DNA of 64,000 nt from Luidia sarsii (lineage: Eukaryota > Echinodermata > Asteroidea > Paxillosida > Luidiidae): positions 4,927,248-4,991,247 of the forward strand of contig OX465104.1 of NCBI GenBank assembly GCA_949987565.1. Reading direction: 5' to 3'. How positions within the stretch are numbered: the stretch's first letter is position 1; each line of letters begins with the position of its first letter. The notes under the pieces were generated by a model. The model was not told the origin of the DNA. It saw only the letters and a program-made list of their open reading frames with translations, and did no database searches. The translations under genes and the position numbers were made by a program. Shown here piece after piece: positions 35,272 through 47,200 of the stretch.

Positions 35272-38200
35272 GCAAAGGATAAATGTGACATTGTACATCA
35301 ACTTCATATCAATTCATGTTTCAGTGCCCACGACCGCCACACTTTTTTTGGAAAAACAATGCGCCATTTTCAAAAGTTGCTTAACCATCGGAAACAATAG
35401 ATGCCTGTGAAATAAATCGATGAGTATATATACGTACACTGCTTGTATAACCGAGTTAACCTTGGCACAATCAGACGTCTACATGGCTTTTGGCTATTAT
35501 GGGTGCACTTATTCAAAACTATTGCAGAGATATATATTGAACGCTAATAATTAACGCTATCAAATAGCACCGATGTTGCTTTGGGAATGGGTATTAATTT
35601 GAATGAAGGGGATGTGACGCTGTGATCATATTAGGTCCTTGTCATTCTGACTTTGAGAAAGGTCCTGCTAGGATCGAAAGGTCATTCTGCCTTTGAGAAA
35701 GGTCCTGCTAGGATCAAAAGGTCATTCTGCCTTTGAGGAAGGTCCTGTTAAGATTGAATGGTCATTCTGCCTTTGAGAAAGGTCCTGCTAGGATCGAAAG
35801 ACGATTCTGCCTTTGAGAAAGGTCCTGCTAGGATCTAGGACCTGCTATGCAAATTGTTTTGAAGAAGATTTGAAATTGTTTTGAAGACGATTTGAATTTT
35901 TTTGAGGAAGATTTGAAATTGTTTTGAAGATGATTTGAATTTTTATGGAAGAAATTTGGAACATTTTTCGAAGGAGTTTGGAACATTTATTTGAAAGAAG
36001 TTTGGAACATTTTTGAAAGAAGTTTGGAAAAAAATTATTCCTTCAAAATTAAATGGAGAAATAATTGATTTTTTTTATGACTGTAGAGAGGAGTCCCAAT
36101 GCTGTGTTGAACCAGTTCAACAGTGTCAAGCATTCACCGATGAACGTGCGGAAACTTGAGATGTATCTGAGGGAACTTGAAGACGCCGAACAGCAAGTTA
36201 CTCGGTAAGTCACAACATCTTAGACAATTGAAATTTATAAGCCTGCAAGGATCGAAACGTCGGGCCCTCTAACTTTTGAGATTCATGCCTTGCAGGTCAT
36301 TTTAGTCAGTGAGCAGTTTACAACAGTTGTATGAATTAACTTATAAACCACCTTAGACAATATCAAGTTTAAGTGATATAAAATGTGACAAAGTTTTTAC
36401 TGACTTAAAAAATGCCCCCCCCCTAAAAAAAAATGCACATCTCAATTAGTGAGAGGGTCTGACACTATGAACATTTAAATCATGAAAATGGGGTGAAAAT
36501 GTCATTTCACCGTGAAACTAAAATAATACTGTGATTTCACGGCGCATTTTACAGTGAATTCACCGTGAAAAAAAATCGCCTCTCTGATCTGAGAAGGACA
36601 TCTTAAGGTCACTAAAGGTCACGTGAAAAAAACCGTGAATATAATTATAGTGCTGCAAGCTCCAGCCTTGAGGGATGGCTAATTCAATTATAAGTAGCCC
36701 CACCCCCCCCGCAGCCACGACAGACGTACTGTATGGTGTCCTTGTAACTGTCACTCCCAGATACTTTGAAACTGCCTCTAGCCATTTACAACCAGGAATG
36801 TGGCCTTGGAGACCACTTGCGAAAACGCTTTAGAAAATGCCGTGAAAACTATTGGCTAATTACTGTGCGCCGTGAAATAGTGGTGAAAACACTGCGAATT
36901 TTCTTTTCACGGCTAAATGACATTGTCAACCCGTTTTCACGGTTTACATGCTTCGTGCCTTTAAGAAAGATTCGGCTCAGATCAGAACGTCAGGCCCATC
37001 ATAATGTCTTGAGACAATGGGTCATGTGTATAAAAAAACCTAGAATTTACTTTTACTACCATTTTAGTAGCATTTACTCGTATTGATATGAATAAAAACC
37101 AAGATTATGTTTTTAATGGAAAGTAATTGCTAAATCCTAAAGGCGTCAACTTTTGTAGCATTGGCTAGACCTGAGCATTTGCTTGTTTTTGTATGAATAA
37201 CAAAAAAAGAGTGCTTCAGATGTTGAGTATTTACTTGTCGTTTTCTAAGACTGAGTCAGGGCAACCTTGAAAAGGAGAAGCAAATGCTAGTTCACAAAAT
37301 GGCAGCTGCGTTCAAGAATGAAATTCGGAAGGAAAAACTGGGTGCATGCCCCTATAGGAGGGAGTGTGCAGACTCCAAATACCTTGCTTGCATTGTGCAG
37401 ACGTGGAGTAATTGTCTCCATCACCTAGGTTTTCTGGATCGGAATCACTGCTGTACATTATCCGCCATATGTTGAAATTTGGTGTATAATTATAAACCAC
37501 ATCTCTTCAGCACCAGGCTGTTCGATTGGCGCGTTTGCGTGTGTACGTACGTACACCCATACTGTACATGTACACACACCCTTACACGCGTATACTTGTG
37601 GGGTATTTCCTTTGTTCTCGTGTACTAAAAAACACTCCCAGAAAAGCCTAATTCAAATCGCTCCCTTTCGAACCAGAATCACTTTCCTAGGCTGAAATTT
37701 GTAGCGAACGTCCCTTATATAATATAGTTCTATTTGCGACAGACAGATATTAAAACATGCCTTGAACATTTTTGAGTTAATTCCAAATAATCAGTTTCAT
37801 GAAAACCTTATGGGGTACCAAAAAAGTACCCCACAAGGAGCTGTCCCATTGTTCTGAGTACCCACCCATTGTTCCGGTACCCCACAACCCACCTTATGTA
37901 AGCCCATGTACAATGGAAACCATTCGGATGTGCGCTCAAGCATTTGCTACCATTTGCACCAGTAGATGCTTAACAGCAAAATGAACATTTTTATTCATAC
38001 TAATTCAAGCATTTACTTGTTCAAATTTCTTTTACTTGGTATAGTAAATGCTTCTGCTGTTTGCTTATACTTCCTAGAGTTTGGAAGTTATTTTTATAAA
38101 ATAATATGACACATTTTCCCATTACAAACCGTTAGACGATCTCAAAAATCTGACTGCAATTAGTTTTTACTTCATCATGACGTAAAATGTGAATACGGAA

Positions 38201-41200
38201 CGTGGATTGTATTGAAGCGCGTACAAAATTACAAATAAAATGGGTCAGTAAAATTCTAAGTGACCTTATTTTGCCCTTCTGCCCTTCTGCAAGGTACCCG
38301 ACGAATGGTTTCCTTGTGTCAATATAATAAAGTGCACTATGAACTACGTGTATCAAAGCACTGACGCATAGACCTAATGTATTATGTATGATCTGTATAA
38401 TATTGCAACCAATTGAATTAATTTCTCACTATACGTGTGGGGCAATTGTGTAGGTATTTTTATGCTATACCTGTTTAGTACAGCAATTTATACAAGACTA
38501 TAGTGGAATGGCTAACTTCATGATGGACACATGCTAAAATAACATATCGTTTAACTTGAGCAGCGTATAATTCCTTTCACTGGTAACCAGAACACAATAG
38601 GTAGGTTATCATGGGAAAAAACGTTGGTTCCCTTACAGGTTGACAAACCCACGTTACAGTACACCCCTGAGGTCCGTGTTGAATACATTGCTTAGTTCCC
38701 TGTGTAGTTTTATTCATTATTGGAAATCAAAAGAGATTGAAGGATAGGACTGAAAATGCAGAGTGGGCAAAGTATTTGCAGTCAAGTGACAGAATGTGGG
38801 TTAAACGATGAGTTAAACCTTTAAAAAGACATCAGGCTTTGTCCTCTGAAACTAAGGAATAGTCTTCAGTTTCACATTTTGTGGAGATTTATCAATAGAT
38901 TTGATCACTGCTTTGCTTCAGACAGACCTAATTCAAGAGTTTCAACAAATTCACGTTTAGTATTGTATGGGTTACGACGTCGACACAACACGAGGTTGAC
39001 AATAGTTCAGCCATACGGACGCCGGTAGGCGTAGGTGTAAGAGCGTGTGTTGTGTATAGCATACGCGCGAACCCTCCCTCTTGGCTGTCATTGGTCAAGA
39101 TCTTAAATTTAAAAAAACAAAGACCACGTGGCAATAGCGCGTATCTAACGCCTCATCCAACACGCAAGACAGGTAGCCATTGTTGTTCTATTCATCGCTT
39201 TCCGCTAAAATCGTACGACTCATTATATGGTACTGCAATCAATATGTGTGATCTTGATGAGCTTCCTTGCCGTCGACAGGCTCACAACCAATGGACCTTT
39301 CCCATGAAATATGCAAATTAGACCTAGCGCATGCGCTTAACTAAATTGGTGGGCAAGCGGGCTGCCAGCCAATCACAGTTTTCCACGGGCGTGCGCGCGT
39401 TCCTTCGCACTAACAGTTTGGCGTGCGGTCATTGGCTATTCAGCGTCTCCTACGCGCGTATTTCGAAACCTGCACGCAATGCGCACTCGTTTGCCCACCA
39501 ATTTATTAAAGCGCATGCGCCAGCTCTTATTTGCATATTTCATGGGAAAGGTCCATTTGCCCAGAGTTGGTCTAATTGTAAGCGGATTCTCATCCCTCCT
39601 TTAGCTAAGGCTACAGCTAAATTTTATGAACTCAAGGGGGTCCTTTTTGACAGGGAAGTACATATGCCCATTCGGACTAAAATACTTGAAGCATGTGTTC
39701 GTCCTAGACTAGCATATGCTACCCAATGCTGGAGGCCAAGTGAGAAAGAAATAAAAAGTCTTGAAAGTAATTGGTATGGTTTTCTAAGGCGAATGATCAA
39801 GGATGGATTCCGCAGGAAACCATCACTAGTAGAAGGCGAAATTAATCATGCCCTTTTCTTTGCTAATATTGATCTAGAGCGCATAACAAAAAGTCAACCA
39901 CTACGGGATTATATTAATGTCCAGTATCTGAAATACATAGCTCATATATGTCGTAGGGAAAATACAAATTTGACCAAGCTTAGTTTATTTTTTATCCCTA
40001 GAGTCCCATACTATCGAGATCCCTGGATAGGTATCTCAGGACTACTGGGTGATCTTTCTATTGAGCAGATTAAAAGAGAAACACAGTCGAAGACTGGTTT
40101 CACCAGGCTCCTAGGAGTCCTGACTCATATGAAGCCTAAAGCTTCAAAATGAGGACCTAAACTGTACTGTACTGTACTTTAAGGAAAAATGTAACCCAGC
40201 ACAACGACATGAAGAATATCCCACCAAAACACTTTTTCAGTAAACAACGCCTGAAGTTAAAGTATCTTCACAATTCGATTACAAATAAAAAAAAAATATA
40301 TTTTTTTTTGAAATTTTAAGTATTAGAGGATGTTATATTTTGATATCATTTGAAAGCTAATGGTATACTCTTTCACATCATTAGAAAACCACAAAATCTC
40401 AAAAGTGGGGTTATTCCTCATTATGCGATGCCGGGTCACAAATGTACATGGAAAAGAATTTCGTAACTCACACTGGATTTCATGCGCTGCTACCATGTAG
40501 AACCGAACGATGCAAGAGTCCCATTCCATACTACATGTACAGCCACTTATTGAATTCATTTTAGGATGTCACTTGGCTCTCTCGCTTCTCAGCCCCAAAG
40601 CAATACTGTAACTCAGTCCACCTTTTTATCATTATCTTTTTTTAAACTCCATTCTGACATTTAATTAACCAATTGTGTTTTTGCTTGCTGCGTAATTTAG
40701 TCACATGGTTCATGAGGGCAATGTGTGCAATGTTTGACAATGTTATTCTGATGAGATTTTATTTGCAATCGTAATGTATGTTTGTTTGTCTTTTAATTAT
40801 AACAATTTTAAAATTCTTGTGATTTGCCCATTGGCCACGAGAAGAATGCATTAAACCAGAATGAAATGAAATGAAATGAAATGAAACGAAACGAAACGAA
40901 ACGAAACGAAACGAAACGAAACGAAACGAAACGAAACGAGACGAGACGAGACGAGATGAGATGAGATGAGATGAGATGAGATGAGATGAGATGAGATAAG
41001 ATGAGATGAGATGAGATGAGATGAGATAAAATGAGATTAAATGAAACGAAACAAAACGAAACGAGATGAGATGAGATGAGATGAGATGAGATGAGATGAG
41101 ATGAGATGAGATGAGATGAGATGAGATGAGATGAGATGAGATGAGATGAGATGAGATGAGATGAGATGAGATGAGATGAGATGAGATGAGATGAGATGAG

Positions 41201-44200
41201 ATGAGATGAGATGAGATGAGATGAGATGAGATGAGATGAGATGAGATGAGATGAGATGAGATGAGATGAGATGAGATGAGATGAGATGAGATGAGATGAG
41301 ATGAGATGAGATGAGATGAGATGAGATGAGAAGAGATGAGATAAAATGAGATGAGATGAGATGAGATGAGATGAAATGAGATGAGATGAGATGAGATGAG
41401 ATGAGATGAGATGAGATGAGATAAAATGAGATGAGATGAGATGAGATGAGATGAAATGAGATAAAATGAGGTAAAATGAAATGAAATGAAAATGAATTGA
41501 AATGACATTTCAGTGCACCTCATCTAACATTTTTTTCTTTTCTTCAGCGCTCTCTCCCACGAGGAAATCGCCCGACGAATCAGTAAAATCAAAGAGATCT
41601 TGGACCGCCGCCAGACCTGCGATAGCACCAGCCCCGGGTTCCGAACCATCGATGGGTCTTGCAACAACCTGGTCACTGTCAGGAGGGGAGCCGCCGGTGA
41701 AACAATCCTCAAGAAGCTGCCCAACGACTATGACGACGGTACGTGAGGATACTTTTGATCTTTCAAACACTCCGTGGCGACTGCCTTGAATACTTATCAC
41801 AGCTCATCACTGTTCGCACTGAGTCTCGCTATACCGTCTTCGATCGTAGCTCTGACCAAAGCAACGGTATTCTTCTTTGATGTCAACCCACTCGTAGTAG
41901 GACCTGCCTAGGTGATCAGGCATTTTCATATGCTGCCCCATACCTGTGGAAATAACTCACAGAACATGTGCGAAATGCCACTAGTCTGGACCGTTTTAAG
42001 ACACTGTTGAAAACTCATCATAGGCTCGCTTTTGAAGAGTGATACGTTTTAATCTGTATTTTAACCAATTTTTATTGGTTGAACTCTTTTGTGACAGTTT
42101 TAATATTCTGCTGTATCTGTGTACTTAACGTATTTTTTTTATCTGTGTGTAATCGTAAATTATTGTCTAGTGGTTTTAAGGTGATATACAAAAATGTTGC
42201 AAACTGCTTACTGACTAAAATTACCAAAATGTAAATCTTAAAATTTAGTGGGCCTGACGTTTCGATCCTAGCAGGACCTTTCTCAAAGGCAGAGAGAGGT
42301 CCTGCTAGGATCGAAACGTCAGGCCCACTAAATTTTAAGTCTTGTGGTTTTGTGTCTTTAGAATTTTTAATGAACATTTTTATAATACATGATTTTATTT
42401 TCCTGTACAGCGCATTTGAATATTTTTGAATAGAAGTTGCGCATAATAAACGTTTTAAATAATAATAATAATAATATTGGCTTCGGCTTTCAACTTTGCC
42501 TTGGCGCATATCTTTCTGTTTTTAATGCGACAAAATATGGCTTTCCAAGTATTCCAAATCTGTCTTGAACATGCAGGGTTTTAAGGTCTTTCGGAGTCCA
42601 CACCCCTTTTCTACTATTCACCGAAGGACACAACGAATCGAGCAGGTTACAATTTACAGATAATTTGTTTTTTTGAAGAACACCACTAAACAAATGAAAA
42701 CATGATGAATATAATTCTCATCATAAATAAAACGAAATGAACGACGTCGTTTTCTTGTTCGAAGTAGAATTTCGATGTCAGAACCGTGGTGCCCGGGTGC
42801 AAGAAAAAGGGTTCATGGTGCGATTGTTTTTTTTTTCTTTCTTCGGGCTATTCCACTCACAGGTCTGAGTACACCGCGTACCAAAACTTCCAACGATAGA
42901 GATCTCCCGAACGCACGCGATGTCTCTAATGCTGTCTTCGGTAACATCCGCATACAGGCCGAAAGCCTGACGGCACTTACAATGCACTTCGGACAGGTGA
43001 CGGATCACGACCTGGTAGCAGTGCACGGGCAGGACGGTATGTCTTGTCTGTCAGTCTGACGATATTTGAAGGTTTTCATAGTGAGACTAGCAGAAGGAGT
43101 ATAGGTTTGCGGCATAGAGAGCTCTATAAATAAAGTAGAGTGCGCACTCCCCTATCAACGCGCGGTACGAACGTGTGCCGACATGGACGCGCACCCGCCA
43201 TTACCAAAGAGGTCAACTGCAGCTCGAAGTGCCCGGATGTCAGTAGCAATCGCGCGTAATATGAATGGGGAAAGGTATAGCCGAAAAGTTGTGAATGCGG
43301 AAACTAAAATGTTATAGAAATGTTTTTTAGTAATGAAAAGAAAGGCCATCAATACCTCAAGGGATTGGTTAATTTTAATGTCCTACTTTCTTTTGTAAAA
43401 AATTGGGATTTAGTTTGCCCCATAGAGATCCATGCATTTGCACCTCTATGGTAATGGTGTCGCAGTCCCCTTGTCGGCACGCGTCACGCAATGAGTGCGC
43501 GCTCTAGTTTATTTATAGAGCTCCATGGCTTGCGATGACACCATGCAGAATTCTCTTTAGTGAGTCTGTGTGTGGTTCTGAAAACGGAACCGGAGGAACT
43601 CGACGTTTCGAACTTACAGTTGTTATGTCCTATCCCTTGGGACACTCAAGTTAAAAGAAGAAAACACACAGAGGCAAATTTTGTAGTTTCACTCTGCCTG
43701 TCTGCCCTGTTTTCAGCTCACAATAAAACATACAGTTGGTGCAGCTAATGCATATGCTATTGAGATGGGGCATGAACTATATGTTGGCTAATAAAGATTT
43801 ACAATGTAAAGTATATGGTGAAGCATTGAAAGTAATGATGATGGTTATTACAACAGTGTACTCTGTTCCTGTTTATGTCTCCTGCATGAAGACGAACTGA
43901 GTATACTGAGTGTACGAGTTCCTCCGGTTCTTTTCAGAATCACTGACATACTCACAAAGGAGAATTCAGCACGGTATCACCGCAAACCTACTCCTTCTGC
44001 AGTGTCAGTCAGTCTGATTTAATTTTCCAATCCCCGGCTCAGCCTCCGTCACAGGTCCCGCTACGTACGTGTGTTGTCCCACGGAGAAAGGAACAGTTGT
44101 CCTATCAAGCTGAAAACGAAGGATGTGCATGACTGTGTATCTTTGTTTGTTTGAAGTTTATGTCCGACTTATGGAGAGGGGTCTTCAAAACGGAGTAGGC

Positions 44201-47200
44201 CATGGTCTCCGAAGCCGACGTAATGTACAGTTACTAACTACACGTCGGGGTACATGTATAAGGTGCACATCATAATTATGGATAGCATTATCGCCGACAC
44301 AAATCGCCAGGCGATCGGGCGAACTTAATGAGCATTCAGGATTAATCCTGATTGAATAGACCGATTGCGCCACCACTCGTTTACATGCCATCACGTGATG
44401 ACTTATAGTGAGTATTTTTGTTCGTCTCATTCGGGAAATGTACAAAGAAGAATGTGGACAATAATATGACAGTCTTCTTTGCTCATTTCCACTCCTGTTC
44501 TGCACCAAACGAGATGCAAAAACAACCCACTCTAATTAGTCACGCGATGGCATGCAAACATCGGTCGCGCAATAGGTCTACACGTAATTCTCGCAGTCGC
44601 ATCCATCATAATGTATATTCTACCTCACCATTACCTCCATTCGGACTCACTTGAGATTGTATTGTCTGGTGATTGAGGTTAAGTCACACATTCAAAGATA
44701 CAAAGGGAGAAGAAGGGCCCCACCTCCTATATAAAGTGGCCCTTGCTGGTCCGCCCTCCAGGCTTTACACTGTTCATCCTCTAGGGTGGGATAAACGTAT
44801 ACACATTTACATGTGATATAAGTCATGAAGTCCACCACAACAGCTAGGGAGGGAGTCACGTAACTCCTCATTTCGGTAATGGCTCGTTAGAATCCCCATC
44901 AAACTTCGCTTCGCTCGTTTACTTACTTGGGGAATTATAAACGACATTCCCTCGTCGCAAAATTATTCACGCCCCCTTCTTTGTTTGCAGTGGTTTGCGA
45001 AAATTGTGCAGACGGTGCCGAGTGCTTTCCCATCACTCTGGACAGCAGTGACGCAGTCTTCGGAAGCAGGGGCAGCTCTTGCTTCGATTTCACCCGGTCC
45101 GAGTCTGTCGACGATGCGGCGGGAGTCAGACAGCACGTGAATTCCGTCACCAGCTATCTGGACGCTTCATTCGTTTACGGCTCCGAAGATTCCGAAGCGA
45201 GTGCACTGAGAGGAAGTAATTAACATCCCCTAGTTTTTGGTCTTAAACCTCGTTCGTGAGATCTTAACCAGTGGTATACTGTTTGTCGGTCACAATAACT
45301 GTTTCAATGCGGACAGTTTTACGGTGACACCAGATTATAGTCATCTCTTTTTAAGGAGTGTGACTGAAAAGTTACCGGCTCTTTTCAGAGCTATATATAC
45401 TTCTTCTCGGAAGAGATAGCATACATGGCGTCACCACAACCTTCCCCATTTCGATTCCGTCATGTAAAACTCCAAATCTTTAGTAAGAATCGGTACGATC
45501 GCTGAGACCATCTTTGATTCTTGTAGTTGCTTTACAGTCACGAGATGGAATGATGTGAGCGTCGTTATTTGATCATTCATTTTCAGTAAGCGGGATTTTT
45601 AAGCCCTTTTCGTACAATCTGCATTTATTTTGAACTGAAAAGGTCTTGAAAGAATCGAGATTTACATTTTGGTGGTTGATGGCACTCAGCAATTTGCAGC
45701 ATACTGTCCTAAATCACTTCGGCATTGCTTTATAAAGCAAAGGTCATTGTCCTTTAAAGGCATAGCACAGCATTGGTCGATGTCAAAGAATAGCTTCCAT
45801 ACGTAGTCTGATCCAACATATGCATGAAATAGTACACCTGTGAACATTTCAGCTCAATCCGCCAACCGAGTCTCGAGAAAATCGTGAAAATCGCTTCATT
45901 TGTTTCGAGAAAATGGCAGCATTCAACGTTGTTCCAAAAAATAATAAATTTAGAACTCGGGGTGAGAAGTAAATTATTTCTTCAGTCTTTTCTCCAAAAA
46001 TACAGCATATTTTGACAGAAATATTTCAGTGCGAGGTTTCTACAATAACCATTTTCAAACTGTATAAGTTTCATGTAAATCTGTGAACATTTTCTGTTTT
46101 TCAATCTTACCAATGTTGTGTAGGGGCTTTAAGAGAGGTAATTAATGACTCAGAACACGTACTTATGTTGGTATATTCCTGCACGCTTTCTTTGTATAGG
46201 TGACGGCAAAATGAACGCTACCGAAGACCCAGTAACGAACCTGGAGTTGTTGCCTCACGATACTGACCTGAAAGAATGCGTAGGAACCTCTGCCGGAGTT
46301 GCGTGTGGCTTGGCAGGCGATGGGCGCGCAGCTGAACAGCCAGGACTTACATCCCTGCACACAATGTTCCTTCGAGAACATAACCGCATTGCGGAAAAAC
46401 TCAAGGAAGACTCTCCCGCCTTGACCTCGGATGAGATCTACAATAAGGCTCGTAAGATCGTGGGCGCCGAGTGGCAGCACATAGTGTACAACGAGTTCCT
46501 CCCGCTGATAGTGGATGCCACCATGTATGCAGACAATCAGCTCGGGAAAGAGTTTTACTCCTACGAGGACACAATGGATCCGAGCATCTCCAACACATTC
46601 GCCGCGGCCGCTTTCCGATTTGGGCACACCTTGGTGCCGTTCGAGTTGCTTCGCGTCGATGCCAACTATGACGAAGTCTACCCGCATATCGACATGCTGG
46701 AGGCGTTCTTTAACGCCTCCTTCATCTACGAAGTGGGGATTCCCGACGGTGCCCTGGACTCGATCATTAGAGGCATGGTGGAGCAGAGTGCTTTCAAGGT
46801 GGATGGAGAATTTGCCACGGCCCTCACCCACAACCTGTTCGGCGAACCGACGGTGGAAGGGTAAGTTGAACTCAGTTGAAATGAACAAAGGGCGCCACCA
46901 AGAGTTTACAAAGGGGGCTTCCAAGCATTTTCAGCGACACAGGCCGTTTACGAAATGAAGGCTTAAAAAGCCCTTTTCCAAAACACGGCATAGGCTTCGG
47001 CTCCGGCTTCGTCTCTGTTATCCAAGAGCTGAAAACACAGGTTGGAATTCTTTGTTGAAGTTGAAGCTTTGGATGCTTTTTCAAAACGCAGTATAACATT
47101 CCAAAACGAAGCCAATTTAGGCCTCCTTAAAAAAAAGGGTCTCTAGTATCTCATCTGTGTGCTTGACTGATTTAGGTGACAATGTGGTCATCACTCTTTC

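Noticed and set aside
40759..41523. 254-codon minus-strand frame of Ser-His-Leu-Ile repeats
   Set aside because: It is the pentanucleotide array read as codons; a 5-bp unit without stops stays open in every frame.
45330..45440. Histone gene 3' end
   Set aside because: The stem-loop is nearly canonical, but no histone coding sequence is near and the block is a family B repeat.
46163..46924. 253-codon antisense frame
   Set aside because: Complement of peroxidase exon 7, which is clearly coding on the plus strand.
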